From Acidobacteriota bacterium (GTDB taxonomy: Bacteria > Acidobacteriota > Terriglobia > Acidiferrales > UBA7541), in the NCBI GenBank assembly GCA_013289695.1, contig JABCZK010000028.1, positions 1 through 59,692 of the forward strand: a stretch of DNA of 59,692 nucleotides, in the 5' to 3' direction. The notes below the pieces were generated by a model. It worked only from the letters and a program-made list of their open reading frames with translations, was not told the origin of the DNA and ran no database searches. Within the stretch, counting starts at the first letter, position 1, and every line of letters starts with the position of its first letter. The position numbers and the translations under genes are program-made. Below, piece after piece: positions 24,093 to 34,406 of this stretch.

Positions 24093-26939
24093 ATGGGCCT
24101 GAAAAAAATCGTTATCCGGGGCGCCCGGCAGCACAACCTGAAAAATATTCATCTGGAAATACCCCGCAACACGCTCACCGTCATTACAGGGCTTTCCGGT
24201 TCGGGCAAATCCTCGCTCGCTTTCGACACCCTCTACGCCGAAGGCCAGCGCCGCTACGTCGAATCCCTTTCCGCCTACGCGCGCCAGTTTCTCGATCAGA
24301 TGGAACGCCCAGACGTTGATTCCGTCGAAGGCCTTTCGCCTTCGATCGCTATCGAACAGAAAACCACCACGCGTTCGCCGCGTTCCACCGTCGGCACCAT
24401 CACTGAAATCTACGATTACCTGCGCGTCGTTTATAGCGCCATCGGCTCTCCACACTGCCCCAACTGCGGCAAGCCCATTACGCGCCAGTCCACCGAACAA
24501 ATTGTCCAGTCGGTTCTGGCGCTGAAGCCTGACGACCGCATTATGGTCCTGGCGCCGGTGGTTCGCGGTCGCAAAGGCGAATACAAAAAGGAACTCGAAA
24601 AATACGCCAAGGAAGGCTACGTTCGCGCTCGTGTGGATGGCGACCTCGTCAATCTCGATGAACCCATTCCGCTCGACCGTCGCAAAAATCACACCATCGA
24701 AATCGTCGTGGACCGCCTGCTTCTGAAAAATGGCATCGCGCAACGCCTCGAACAATCTATCGAAACCGCGCTGAAGCTCACCGGAGGCCTCGTCACCATC
24801 GTCGTCGTCGGCGGCGAAGAGCACGTCTATTCCGAGAAACTCGCCTGCCCCGATTGCGGCATTTCCGTTCCGCAACTGGAGCCGCGTTCCTTCAGTTTCA
24901 ATTCGCCCTACGGCGCTTGCCCCGAATGCCACGGCCTCGGCTCGAAATACGATTTCGATCCTTCCAAAGTCATTGTGGATTGGACCAAGCCTCTGTTCGA
25001 AGGCGGCCTCGGCCCGGGTTCGGGTTCCACCTACCTGCAGCGAACCATGCGCCTGGCCGCCGCGGCCTACAAATTTGATCTCGACACGCCCTTCGAACAG
25101 CTCTCGCGTAAGACGCAGAACCTGATTCTCCACGGCAATCCTGCCGACGGCAAAAATGCCAAGGAGTTCAACTTTCCGGGCCTGCTGGCGCATTTGGAAT
25201 CCAATCTTGAAGAATCGAAGTCGGACACTTACCGCGAGTGGCTCACCCAATATATGTCGCCCGCTCCCTGCGCCGCGTGCAATGAGCGCCGCTTGCGTCC
25301 CGAGAGTCTCGCCGTGAAAATTGCCGGCCTCTCCATCGCCGATTTCACCGAGCTGCCGCTCAGCGCCGCACGCGCCGCCGTGGACAAAATCCGCGCGAAG
25401 CTCACGCTGCGCCAGCATAAAATTGCCGGACGTCCGCTCACTGAAATCGCCGAGCGGCTGGAATTTCTTCTCAATGTCGGCCTCGGCTACCTCACCCTGG
25501 ACCGTTCGGCCGCGACGCTTTCCGGCGGCGAAGCCCAGCGTATCCGCCTCGCCACTCAAATCGGCTCGCGCCTGCGCGGCGTGCTCTATGTGCTTGATGA
25601 GCCTTCGATCGGCCTGCACGCGCGCGACAATGGCCGCCTGCTCAACACTCTCGAAACGTTGCGCGACTTGGGCAACACCGTTCTCGTCGTCGAGCACGAC
25701 GAAGAAACCATCCGTCGCGCCAATTACGTGGTTGATCTGGGCCCCGGCGCCGGAAAAGCCGGTGGATATCTTGTCGCCGCCGGCGCACCCGCCGAAATCG
25801 CCGCCAATCCCGCGTCACTCACGGGCCAGTATCTTTCGGGCAAAGTGAAAATCGCCGTACCGGAAACGCGCCGCAGCCCCAACGGAAAATCCATCGCGAT
25901 CCTTGGCGCTCACGGCCACAACCTGAAAAATATTGATGTCACTCTTCCTCTCGGCCTCATGACCGTCGTCACCGGCGTCTCCGGCTCCGGAAAATCCACA
26001 CTCATCAACGATATTCTCTACCGCGCGCTCGCCGCGAAACTCTACCGCTCGATGGAAAAACCCGGCGCGCATCGCGCCATCACCGGCATCGAGCACATTG
26101 ATAAAGTCGTGCAGATTGACCAGGCGCCCATCGGCCGCACGCCGCGCTCGAATCCCGCCACCTATACCGGCGTTTTCGCGCCCATTCGCGAGCTGTACGC
26201 CATGCTGCCGGAATCTCGCGAACGCGGCTATCGCCCCGGCCGTTTCAGCTTCAATGTAAAAGGCGGACGCTGCGAGGCCTGCCAGGGCGACGGCCAGCGC
26301 CGAATCGAAATGAATTTTCTGCCCGACGTGTACGTCACCTGCGAGGTCTGCCGCGGCAAGCGCTACAACGCCGAAACGCTCGCCGTGCGTTACAAAGGCC
26401 TCTCCATTTCCGACCTCCTCGATCTCCCCATCGAAGAAGCTCTCAAAGTCCTGGAAAATATTCCCGCCATTCAGGTGAAGCTCCAAACCCTGGTGGACGT
26501 CGGTCTCGGCTACGTGCAGCTCGGACAATCCGCCACGACCATTTCTGGCGGCGAGGCGCAACGCACCAAACTCGCGCGCGAACTTTCCAAGCGCCAGACC
26601 GGACGCACGCTCTACATACTGGATGAGCCCACCACGGGCTTGCATTTTGACGACGTCAAAAAGCTTCTCGACGTGCTGAATCGCCTCGTCACCCTCGGCA
26701 ATACCGTCTTGATCATCGAACATAATCTCGACGTCATCAAACAAGCCGATTGGATCATTGATCTCGGCCCGGAAGGCGGCGAAGAAGGCGGCCGCATCGT
26801 GGCGCAAGGCTCGCCCGAACAGGTCGCGCGCGTGAAAAAATCCTACACCGGACAAATTCTCGCTCGCGCGCTGAACGGCAACGGCACAACTTCCCATGGC
26901 GCCAACGGAGCAAACAAAAAGCCCGTATCCGAGCAGTAG
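24093..26939 (+). CDS. uvrA: excinuclease ABC subunit A
   Basis: A 948-residue damage-sensing ATPase of nucleotide excision repair. The first ATPase has Walker A GLSGSGKS at 33-40, then the UvrB-interaction region ([24 protein letters not shown]) and zinc pairs HCPNCGK and CPDCG…CPECHGLG. The first signature is [17 protein letters not shown] with [12 protein letters not shown]. The second ATPase has [13 protein letters not shown] near 628-640, zinc hook CEACQGDGQ…[10 protein letters not shown], signature [17 protein letters not shown] and [12 protein letters not shown]. All motifs are intact and the length is normal. It acts with UvrB and UvrC, which are not in the window. Confidence 0.97.
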   Translation: MGLKKIVIRGARQHNLKNIHLEIPRNTLTVITGLSGSGKSSLAFDTLYAEGQRRYVESLSAYARQFLDQMERPDVDSVEGLSPSIAIEQKTTTRSPRSTVGTITEIYDYLRVVYSAIGSPHCPNCGKPITRQSTEQIVQSVLALKPDDRIMVLAPVVRGRKGEYKKELEKYAKEGYVRARVDGDLVNLDEPIPLDRRKNHTIEIVVDRLLLKNGIAQRLEQSIETALKLTGGLVTIVVVGGEEHVYSEKLACPDCGISVPQLEPRSFSFNSPYGACPECHGLGSKYDFDPSKVIVDWTKPLFEGGLGPGSGSTYLQRTMRLAAAAYKFDLDTPFEQLSRKTQNLILHGNPADGKNAKEFNFPGLLAHLESNLEESKSDTYREWLTQYMSPAPCAACNERRLRPESLAVKIAGLSIADFTELPLSAARAAVDKIRAKLTLRQHKIAGRPLTEIAERLEFLLNVGLGYLTLDRSAATLSGGEAQRIRLATQIGSRLRGVLYVLDEPSIGLHARDNGRLLNTLETLRDLGNTVLVVEHDEETIRRANYVVDLGPGAGKAGGYLVAAGAPAEIAANPASLTGQYLSGKVKIAVPETRRSPNGKSIAILGAHGHNLKNIDVTLPLGLMTVVTGVSGSGKSTLINDILYRALAAKLYRSMEKPGAHRAITGIEHIDKVVQIDQAPIGRTPRSNPATYTGVFAPIRELYAMLPESRERGYRPGRFSFNVKGGRCEACQGDGQRRIEMNFLPDVYVTCEVCRGKRYNAETLAVRYKGLSISDLLDLPIEEALKVLENIPAIQVKLQTLVDVGLGYVQLGQSATTISGGEAQRTKLARELSKRQTGRTLYILDEPTTGLHFDDVKKLLDVLNRLVTLGNTVLIIEHNLDVIKQADWIIDLGPEGGEEGGRIVAQGSPEQVARVKKSYTGQILARALNGNGTTSHGANGANKKPVSEQ

Positions 26940-27070
26940 TAGAGGCGCGCGGTACCGGCGATGGTTGGCAGCGGCGCTGCTTGCTGCCCCCTACTTGCCC
27001 GAGCGTCAACATCTCGATGCCCAGCGACGAATGAAGTATATTGAAAGAGGACGAACGCCATCGCTCTCGA

Positions 27071-27970
27071 ATGACCTTCGACGATAACAATCTCCCACTG
27101 TCAGACTCCGAGCGCGCGACCGAGCCGACGCCAGCGCCCGGGCCGCCCAGTCCTCGTCTTGAGGCGTCCGTCACACCGGGCTATCTCGGGCCTACGCTTC
27201 GGCGCATTCCGGACGATCTGCGTGTCCCATGGGGCTGGCTGGATTTGCTTTTGCTCGTGGTAATCGGCTTCGCCGGACTTCTATTGTCGAGTTTACTGGT
27301 GCTCACTGCGTTCATAGCTGTGGGCATCACCATGAACCAGATCAAAAATTCCATCGTGGATCAAAGCCTGTTTTCTGTCATCGCCACGTGCTTGGTCTCC
27401 ATCGCTCTGCTCGCTTATCTCCTCGCGCAAATGCGCTTGCGTTTCAACTTGCCTGCCTGGCACGCCCTCGGCTGGCGGAGTCTCCCTATCGGCCAGGTGC
27501 CCCGCCGCGCTGCGTATCTCGGACTCATCCTCTCGGGTTTTTTGCTTTCGCTGATCGTGGCCGCTTCGTCCTCGCTTTTCACAACCAACGCCAAGATGCC
27601 CATCGAACAGTTCCTGCAAGATCGCCGCAGCGCGCTGCTCCTTCTCATTTTGAGCGTCACCCTCGCCCCGCTGTTCGAAGAAACGATTTTTCGCGGATAC
27701 ATTTATCCGGTCGCCGCGCGCACGTTCGGCGCGCCCATCGGTATTCTTTTCACCGGCACGATATTTGGCCTGCTGCATTCCGCGCAATTGGGCAACAGTT
27801 GGCCACAGGTCGGCTTGCTGATTTTTGTCGGCATCGTATTCACCTATGCCCGCGCCAGAACCGGCACTGTTCTCGCCAGCTATTTGCTCCACGTCAGCTA
27901 CAATTCATTTCTATTTTTGAGCTTTCTGGTGGCATCGCACGGCTTCCGTCATTTCCCCGCCGCGCCTTAA
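27071..27970 (+). CDS. CPBP family intramembrane metalloprotease
   Basis: A polytopic membrane protein with a Pro-rich cytosolic N-terminus and about seven hydrophobic segments. The CPBP (Abi/CAAX protease) motifs are present: PLFEETIFRGYIYP (EExxxR) near residue 203, FGLLHSA with its histidine near 235, and LLHVSYNS near 273. Family members are glutamate/histidine intramembrane proteases whose bacterial substrates are mostly unknown; a link to prenylation is not expected. I use ATG 27071; an in-frame TTG at 27041 would add ten residues and cannot be excluded. It is not obviously in an operon with uvrA. Confidence 0.87.
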   Translation: MTFDDNNLPLSDSERATEPTPAPGPPSPRLEASVTPGYLGPTLRRIPDDLRVPWGWLDLLLLVVIGFAGLLLSSLLVLTAFIAVGITMNQIKNSIVDQSLFSVIATCLVSIALLAYLLAQMRLRFNLPAWHALGWRSLPIGQVPRRAAYLGLILSGFLLSLIVAASSSLFTTNAKMPIEQFLQDRRSALLLLILSVTLAPLFEETIFRGYIYPVAARTFGAPIGILFTGTIFGLLHSAQLGNSWPQVGLLIFVGIVFTYARARTGTVLASYLLHVSYNSFLFLSFLVASHGFRHFPAAP

Positions 27971-28085
27971 CCACAAGGGCGGCTGCGCGGCCGTCGGAAT
28001 CACCCTGCGAAGAACCGCGCAAAATCAGCTACAATAGAAATTTGTGCGCAGCACTCAGCGCGGCCCAGTAACGGAGACGAAAGCG

Positions 28086-29153
28086 TTGCACACGGTCGAA
28101 CCCATTCAGTGGACATCCGCAGGCGTCGTGATTCTCGATCAGCTTAAGCTGCCGTCGGAGGTCGTCCATCACACCTACACGGATTATCGTGACGTCGCGA
28201 AGGCCATCAAGAAGATGATCATCCGCGGCGCCCCGGCCATCGGCGTGGCCGCGGCGATGGGCATCGCGCTGGGCGTGCAGCATTCCGAAGCCAAAACGCT
28301 CGAAGCTTTGCGCGCCGAATTTCCCGTGATCTGCGAGACCCTCGCGCACACCCGCCCCACCGCCGTGGATCTCTTCTGGGCCATCGCCCGCCTGAAGCGG
28401 CGCTTCGAGGAACTCGCGCTAGCCGCGTCGCGAAATGGCGCGGCCGGCTTGGAAGGAATTCGCGCTGCGATGGTGCAGGAAGCGCTCCTGGTGCACGAAG
28501 AGCGCCGCGCAGGCGACCGCTGCATCGGAAAATTTGGCGCTGCGCTCATGCCGAAATCCGGCCGCGTCATGACCCAATGCAACGCCGGAGCGCTCGCCAC
28601 AGGCGGAATCGGCACCGCGCTGGGAGTTATCCGCATGGCGATCGAAGCGGGTAACCAGATCGAAGTTCTCGTCCCCGAAACACGCCCGTATCTTCAAGGA
28701 TCGCGCCTGACCGCGTGGGAACTACATCAGGAAGGCATCCCGCTCACACTAATCACCGACAACATGGTCGGCCACTTCCTCAGAACGGGCGGAGTCGGAG
28801 CCGTCGTAGTCGGAGCCGACCGCATCGCCGCCAACGGCGACACCGCCAACAAAATCGGCACGTACGGAATCGCCGTCCTGGCCAAGGAAAATAACGTCCC
28901 GTTCTACGTCGCCGCCCCCATCTCCACCATTGACCTCTCGCTCCCCACCGGAGACGAAATTCCCATTGAAGAGCGCTCCGCCGCCGAGGTCACCCACAAC
29001 GCCGGCATCCGCACTGCACCAGACGTCCGCGCCGCCCACATCGCCTTCGACGTTACCCCCCACCGCTACATCACCGCCATAATCACCGAGAACGGCGTCG
29101 CCCGCCCCCCCTTCACCGCTAGTCTCCACGCCGTCGCCAATTCCCATTCGTAG
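28086..29153 (+). CDS. mtnA: S-methyl-5-thioribose-1-phosphate isomerase
   Basis: About 355 residues. It isomerises methylthioribose-1-phosphate to methylthioribulose-1-phosphate in the methionine salvage pathway. Recognisable are the start [58 protein letters not shown] (with the catalytic cysteine), [35 protein letters not shown] and [14 protein letters not shown] near the C-terminus. The TTG at 28086 behind GGAGACG gives the usual N-terminus; a GTG at 28044 is the alternative. eIF2B-like paralogues are less likely given the intact catalytic segments. No other salvage gene is adjacent. Confidence 0.93.
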   Translation: MHTVEPIQWTSAGVVILDQLKLPSEVVHHTYTDYRDVAKAIKKMIIRGAPAIGVAAAMGIALGVQHSEAKTLEALRAEFPVICETLAHTRPTAVDLFWAIARLKRRFEELALAASRNGAAGLEGIRAAMVQEALLVHEERRAGDRCIGKFGAALMPKSGRVMTQCNAGALATGGIGTALGVIRMAIEAGNQIEVLVPETRPYLQGSRLTAWELHQEGIPLTLITDNMVGHFLRTGGVGAVVVGADRIAANGDTANKIGTYGIAVLAKENNVPFYVAAPISTIDLSLPTGDEIPIEERSAAEVTHNAGIRTAPDVRAAHIAFDVTPHRYITAIITENGVARPPFTASLHAVANSHS

Positions 29154-29278
29154 CGCCTCGCCCTCCGGTAACACCCCGATTTCCGCCATCCGCACCGCGC
29201 CAGTCCCCGGTGCGCCGCCCTGTCTTCAATCTCTCGATGAATCTGCGGGGGCGATTCACTGCGGCTTGCTGCGAACAC

Positions 29279-29312
29279 AAAAAAAACGGCCCCAGCGAAA
29301 TCGCCGAGGCCG
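29279..29312 (-). terminator. Rho-independent terminator
   Basis: On the minus strand CGGCC…GGCCG with an inner GCGA/TCGC stem is followed directly by eight T residues. It lies about 40-70 bases beyond the stop of the exported protein gene at 29350. Confidence 0.8.
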
Positions 29313-29349
29313 ATCGCGGATGCTCCAGATTCTAAGTCAGCTAAATTTC

Positions 29350-30093
29350 TTACAAGTCTTCACCTTGACTATCCACCATCTGCTTCGGAATAAAGAGTGT
29401 ACGAATCCAAGCATCCCCGACTTGCAAATTGAAATCGATTTCCTTTTCATCCGAATCTATGCTCGGCTCGCCGCTGGCGTCCTTCTTGGGGAAGCTAAAG
29501 ATCGCACCGACCACTTTTCCGTCCGCAGTCGCCTGAAACTCCACCTTGGAAGGCGAGAGCTTCTTTTTCGTTTTCTTGAGCTGGATGAACGCCGTGTTCT
29601 TGAACGCATCTTCGCCGCGAGCTTTAAAAATCGCCATGTTCTGCCCCGCAACCAGGATCTGATAGCTATCCGGGGCTGTCTTCAAAGCGTTGTCAGCCGC
29701 ATCTTGCGTGGTAGTCCCCTTCAGCACCTGCCTGCGAAACGACGCCTCGCGAATCGTTCGTGACGACCACCAATAAATGTTGTACACCGACGAGCCCGCA
29801 CTCGCCTCTTTTTCGCTGCCGCCCGCTTGACTGGGCATGGCGCCGTTGTTGTGCGAAGTATCGTTGCCTCCGCCCGCATACCCGACCGATCCACCCGTAA
29901 TCGGTGTCGTGTCGGCCGGATGCCATGCTCCAGATGGGGTAACATTCACCTTTGCCCACGGCGAGGTTTGCAAGACCGTCATTACGTCCTTCTCATCCCA
30001 CTGTTGATAGGGCTTGGACTTCCAGACGTCTCCTGCCCAAACGACCGCCGCCATCGCCAAAATTGCTAAAGTACCAAACAATGTTTTCCGCAT
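29350..30093 (-). CDS. exported protein of unknown function
   Basis: A 247-residue protein with a clear signal peptide (MRKTLFGTLAILAMAAVVWAGD). The mature start is WKSKPYQQWDEKDVMTVL, then a Gly/Ser-rich stretch (GGSVGYAGGGNDTSH) and a mixed alpha/beta domain with FKNTAFIQLKKTKKKLSPSK and AIFSFPKKD. No membrane anchor or catalytic motif is evident, and I do not recognise a named family. It has its own terminator and is flanked by mtnA (opposite strand) and a TonB receptor, so it is probably monocistronic. The acidic KEIDFNLQVGDAWIRTLFIP end resembles a beta-sandwich edge; this is speculative. Confidence 0.65.
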   Translation of the reverse strand: MRKTLFGTLAILAMAAVVWAGDVWKSKPYQQWDEKDVMTVLQTSPWAKVNVTPSGAWHPADTTPITGGSVGYAGGGNDTSHNNGAMPSQAGGSEKEASAGSSVYNIYWWSSRTIREASFRRQVLKGTTTQDAADNALKTAPDSYQILVAGQNMAIFKARGEDAFKNTAFIQLKKTKKKLSPSKVEFQATADGKVVGAIFSFPKKDASGEPSIDSDEKEIDFNLQVGDAWIRTLFIPKQMVDSQGEDL

Positions 30094-30327
30094 CGCCCTC
30101 TCTCCTATCTCAACGAACTGTCCGCCGTAACTCGTTGCTTGCTACCGGCTGCGGCGCGTCGTCGAGCAGATCTTCCGATGGGTCGCGAATTACTCCGTCG
30201 CACCCAGCGCCTCTACGCCCATCTATCGGATACCACACCAGCAATTCTACAGCAAAAAAATCTGCCCGAAAGATCGTTCTTCGTATCCGAACATCCCCAG
30301 AGCGCCTGAACGCTGGTTCCCGGCAGC

Positions 30328-30363
30328 AAAAAAAAAGGAGCGCTCCAGCTTCTGGAGCGCTCC
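30328..30363 (-). terminator. strong Rho-independent terminator of TonB receptor
   Basis: On the minus strand GGAGCGCTCCAG, loop AAG, CTGGAGCGCTCC, then nine T residues. The perfect 12-bp stem ends about 35 bases past the receptor stop codon. Confidence 0.9.
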
Positions 30364-30396
30364 CGGTAATTCTCTCAGGCTACGCCGGAGCCCAGG

Positions 30397-33300
30397 TTAG
30401 AAGGTGAGTTGACCTTTGAGCTGGATCAACCGAGGTGACGCATCGCCACCCAGGAAAGAACCAAGAATGCTCGTCGGCGGGTTTACTTGCGACACAATTT
30501 TGCCAAACGAGCCGCTGTTGAGGTCGTTCACAGGGTTCGAGAAGTTCGGATGGTTGAACAGATTGAAGAACTGGAATCCGAGCTGGAACGAGCCGCGCTC
30601 CCAGTGCGGAATCGCAAACTTCTTCGTGACATTGAAGTCGGTGTCAAAGTAGTTCGGTCCGCGGAATGCGCCCCGCAACCCCTGGGACCCGAAGCCGGTT
30701 TCGGAGCCGGCTGGGACGAATTGGCTGTACGCCAAGCAAGGGACCGCTGCCGAGCCTGCGAACTTTGAGCTGTTGCAGTTGGATCCGAACGCCGACGCGG
30801 ACAACGGTTCCGGGAAGATCGGACCGCCGAGGTTATTACCTGCGAGCGCGTTGGACGCCGCTGTGTCAACAACGGTAAACGGAAAGCCGGTTCGGTAGAA
30901 CCAGGCACCCGAAATCTGCCATCCATCAACCAAAGGTGCCCAACCGTGGCCCATTAGAGCCTTCCGAACTGGCACCTGCCACACGTAGTTGGCGTTTATC
31001 ACGTGCCGGGCATCGTAATCCGCCGGACCATAATTTCCCTTCAGGTCAAACGGATTCTGCGGATTCAAAATGTTGCCTACGCCCGAGAACGGAAAAAACC
31101 CTCCGTTCGAGATGTCATCCAGTGCCTTGCTGTAGGTGTAATTAAATTGAACCAAGCCTCCGCCCGCACCGCTGAAGCGGTGCTGATAGGATGCTGTCAC
31201 GCCGTTGTAGTTTGAGACTCCGCCGCTGGTGACGTCCGTAACGGTCCCGAATTGCGTCGTAACGGGCGCCGTCGGAAGCCCGGTGAACGCCGGTGCAAAT
31301 GCGTTCACGCCGTTGTCGAAGACCGGGATGTGGATACCGTGGTTTCCGTTGTAGCCGACGGTAATCAGATCGTTGGCGCCAAACCCTTTTTGAATTTGCA
31401 GATTCCACTTCTGGAACTGCGGCGCGTAGGTCTTCGGGTCCGTGAACGTGAATCCAGGCGGCAGAGCAACTGTGCTGGCACCCGAGTTAAAGGCGGTCAG
31501 GAACGCTGCATTGTCTGCGCTGGCACAGCCGAAAATGTTCCCCGGCTGATTCGGCGACAGAAACCCCGGGCATGCGGTCGAGCCCGAAAATTCGTTAAAC
31601 ACATTGAACTGCGGCGCGTTTTGCGCCAGATTGTCTGCGATTCCGCCCGGGAAGATGTCGTAGAAGATTCCCACTCCGCCGCGTATCACGAAGTTCGACT
31701 TCCACATGTCGGTGGAACTGCTGAACGGTTGCCAGGCAAAACTTAGGCGTGGCGACCACTGAACCCCTTGGTAGCTGTTCAGCCCTTCATTTCGGCCAGA
31801 AAGGATTTGCGTGTTGTACGGAGCTGTCGGATTGGCTCCAACATCGGCCAGCGTTCCATTCAACTGCGCAAAGCAATTGATCGCGCAGGTGGGGTTAGAC
31901 GCATGTTCGATGCGCAGCCCCGGCGAGATCGTCAGGTTCGACTTCACTTTCCAATCGTCCTGAAAGTATCCGGCAACTTCATACAAACGTACCGGGACGT
32001 TGGTTACGGAACTGAAGTTCTGTTGGAGCTCGGTTCCCACTGACCCATTCGTTCCCGTTACCAAGCCACCGTTCGCGAAGTCCGCCAGAGAGAAAGGAAT
32101 TTCGAGCCCTTCGATCCGGTTGCCGAAATCGTGATCGCTTACCCAGTTCTTGTGAAACTTCATCCCAAACTTCAACGTGTGATTTCCGATTAGCTTCGAA
32201 ACGTCATCGTCGATTTGGAACTGCGTCACGTTTCGTCCCTGCGGGAATGCGAAGCCTTCTCCGCCGAGGTTCAATCCGCTGGTCTGATCTCCCAAGGAGA
32301 CATCGCCCAAGATCAACGACGTGGGGAACGTCTGCAGCGACGGTCCCTGCTGAGTGTTCTTGAAGATCGCTGAGTACCATGTGGCGGCGATCAAGAACTG
32401 GTTCGTCAGGCTGGGGCTGAAAGTGTGCGTCTCGTTCAACTGACCTTGGTATTCCGGCTGCCAGCTGGACGCATTGAAAATCGGGTTCAGCGGGTCGGTA
32501 TAGGTCGGCTGGGTTCCCGCGTCATACTGCACGCGCATAAATGCCCGGTCGTTCGCTCCGATATTCCAGTCAAGACGGCCGGCAATCTGCCATTCCGGCG
32601 CGAAGTTGATCGGGTTTTCACGAAGGTTCACGGCGCAAGGATTGCCGACGCCGAAGGCAGCAAACGGTCCGCCCGCGAAGTTCGCATTCGAGCAACCGCC
32701 ATTTGTAATCTGAGACGCTGACTGCTGGTTCAGTGCGCCATTGAACGAATTGAACGCTCCCGCCCCGCTTCCCGGAACACCAGTCACGCCCGTGCAAACA
32801 CCAGCGATATTCTGGCAGTAAAAGGGTACGGATGCTGCTAAACCCGTGGCGTTCAGATTGTTGACGACAGCGGTCTCAAAAGGCAGCGTTGGTACGTTGA
32901 AAGACGACGGCACCGGAATCAGTACGCGCAATCCTTCGGTGTTCAAAAAGAAGAACAGCTTGTCCTTCATGAACGGGCCACCGATTGATGCGGCCCACTG
33001 GTTCGCATTGTCGAACGGCTTCGGGACGCCGGCATTCTTGTCTAGCCAACCCTCGGCGTTCAGCGCGCGCCCGTTCCAGAAATACACCGCGTTCCCGTGG
33101 AAGGCATTTCCACCGGATTTGGTAACGTAGTTGACGTCAATGCCCGCGAAGGTTCCGTAGGCGGCGGAGAAACCGTTGGTCACCACATCCGCTTCCTGAA
33201 TCTCGTTGGTTCCTAGCAGCAGGTTCGAGGCGCCAGAGTTGCCGAGGTTCAGGAACGGATCGTTGTCGTCCATTCCGTTCATCGTGAAAAGGTTCGACGT

Positions 33301-33852
33301 CGCCGGCAATCCGAAAGCCTCAACGTTGCCGTAACCGCCCTGGTTGTTCGCCACAACGCCCGGAGCAAGCTGCGCAATCGCGGTCAGATCGTTGCCAGGA
33401 TTTGGAACGCTGGAGACTTGCTGCTGCGTGACTGCAGTCGATGTGTCACCGTTGTCTGTCTGCAACAAGGGCGCCGCTTCGGTCACCGTCACGGTCGTGC
33501 TAGCTGCACCGACCGTCAGCGTAAAGTTCACGCTCGCGATCTGGCCTACTCCGACGTCCGCTGGGCGCGTCACTGACTCGAACCCCGTGACGCTTACCGT
33601 CACGTCGTACCGGCTTGGCTTCAGCAGGTAAAAACGGAAGGTGCCCTCGCGGCTTGTCGTCGTCTCTTGCGTGTTACCCTTAGTTTCGTCCCTCAGAGTT
33701 ACCTTAGCGTTGGGAACCACCGATCCGCTGGGATCGGTTACGGTGCCGGTGAGGTCGCCCGTCGTACTCGTCTGTGCCGCGACTCGCGTTGCACCCAGAG
33801 ATAGCACTACCAGCAGCGCAAACACAGCTGCGAAAAAACGCTTCCAGTTCAT
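30397..33852 (-). CDS. Oar-like TonB-dependent receptor (paralogue A)
   Basis: About 1151 residues from the ATG at 33852, which has AGGAGG at ideal spacing (MNWKRFFAAVFALLVVLSLG, signal peptide to VAAQ). A carboxypeptidase-regulatory-like domain follows (TGDLTGTVTDPSGSVVPNAKV … FRFYLLKPSRYDVTVSVTGFES). The plug carries LFTMNGMDDNDPFLNLGNSG and NYVTKSGGNAFHGNAVYFWN; the large barrel ends in RLIQLKGQLTF. It closely resembles the divergent receptor at 34407 over the plug and barrel start, so the two are probably a duplicated pair. Ligand unknown; no TonB system is adjacent. Confidence 0.92.
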   Translation of the reverse strand: MNWKRFFAAVFALLVVLSLGATRVAAQTSTTGDLTGTVTDPSGSVVPNAKVTLRDETKGNTQETTTSREGTFRFYLLKPSRYDVTVSVTGFESVTRPADVGVGQIASVNFTLTVGAASTTVTVTEAAPLLQTDNGDTSTAVTQQQVSSVPNPGNDLTAIAQLAPGVVANNQGGYGNVEAFGLPATSNLFTMNGMDDNDPFLNLGNSGASNLLLGTNEIQEADVVTNGFSAAYGTFAGIDVNYVTKSGGNAFHGNAVYFWNGRALNAEGWLDKNAGVPKPFDNANQWAASIGGPFMKDKLFFFLNTEGLRVLIPVPSSFNVPTLPFETAVVNNLNATGLAASVPFYCQNIAGVCTGVTGVPGSGAGAFNSFNGALNQQSASQITNGGCSNANFAGGPFAAFGVGNPCAVNLRENPINFAPEWQIAGRLDWNIGANDRAFMRVQYDAGTQPTYTDPLNPIFNASSWQPEYQGQLNETHTFSPSLTNQFLIAATWYSAIFKNTQQGPSLQTFPTSLILGDVSLGDQTSGLNLGGEGFAFPQGRNVTQFQIDDDVSKLIGNHTLKFGMKFHKNWVSDHDFGNRIEGLEIPFSLADFANGGLVTGTNGSVGTELQQNFSSVTNVPVRLYEVAGYFQDDWKVKSNLTISPGLRIEHASNPTCAINCFAQLNGTLADVGANPTAPYNTQILSGRNEGLNSYQGVQWSPRLSFAWQPFSSSTDMWKSNFVIRGGVGIFYDIFPGGIADNLAQNAPQFNVFNEFSGSTACPGFLSPNQPGNIFGCASADNAAFLTAFNSGASTVALPPGFTFTDPKTYAPQFQKWNLQIQKGFGANDLITVGYNGNHGIHIPVFDNGVNAFAPAFTGLPTAPVTTQFGTVTDVTSGGVSNYNGVTASYQHRFSGAGGGLVQFNYTYSKALDDISNGGFFPFSGVGNILNPQNPFDLKGNYGPADYDARHVINANYVWQVPVRKALMGHGWAPLVDGWQISGAWFYRTGFPFTVVDTAASNALAGNNLGGPIFPEPLSASAFGSNCNSSKFAGSAAVPCLAYSQFVPAGSETGFGSQGLRGAFRGPNYFDTDFNVTKKFAIPHWERGSFQLGFQFFNLFNHPNFSNPVNDLNSGSFGKIVSQVNPPTSILGSFLGGDASPRLIQLKGQLTF

Positions 33853-34406
33853 ACATCCTCCTAGAGATTGTGGCGAGAACATCGAAGAAGTTTGTGAACC
33901 CACCCCTGCCCCCATACACATAAACGATCAGCCACTCGTTCCATCGCACGTTTGTTTCCATGTAAAATCAAAAATAAAGACCCTACAATCAGCAGTTTAC
34001 ATAAGGTACCAAAATGCGTATGCAAACTCTCATACCATTTTCCATATACACGCACGCAATCCTGTATGTCCGAACGTAGGAAATTGCCTCATTTACGTCC
34101 CGCGATCGCACAATTGAATCAGCGTCGCACCACGGCCATTCCGCATTTACGCAACGCGACTATGCGAACCACCATATATAGAGTTCGGTTTAGATTTGAG
34201 AACTCGGATGGCGGGCCTACCTTTCCACATAAGAATGCAAGCCAACTAGCTTAGTTTCAATCGGATAAAAACAATTCAATATGGCAGGTTCGTTGCTTTC
34301 CCGTCTGCGGGCAGTGGGATGGATATGTGTCCGCAAGGATATCGCGCGCATGCGTATTCGCGCGCATCCTCCCACCTCAAATCAAGTTGAATCAGGAGCT
34401 ACGAAG
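33853..34406. other. AT-rich divergent promoter region between paired receptors
   Basis: A 554-base gap between two divergently transcribed receptor genes, visibly richer in A/T than its surroundings (33930-34260). No protein-like frame is convincing. It must contain the promoters of both genes. A tandem CGCGCGCAT word occurs twice near 34345-34375. I could not pick a promoter with confidence. Confidence 0.4.

Noticed and set aside
24045..25697. 550-residue minus-strand frame opposite uvrA
   Set aside because: A shadow frame of the GC-rich uvrA gene; no family features, and uvrA is certain. The same applies to 25815-26897.
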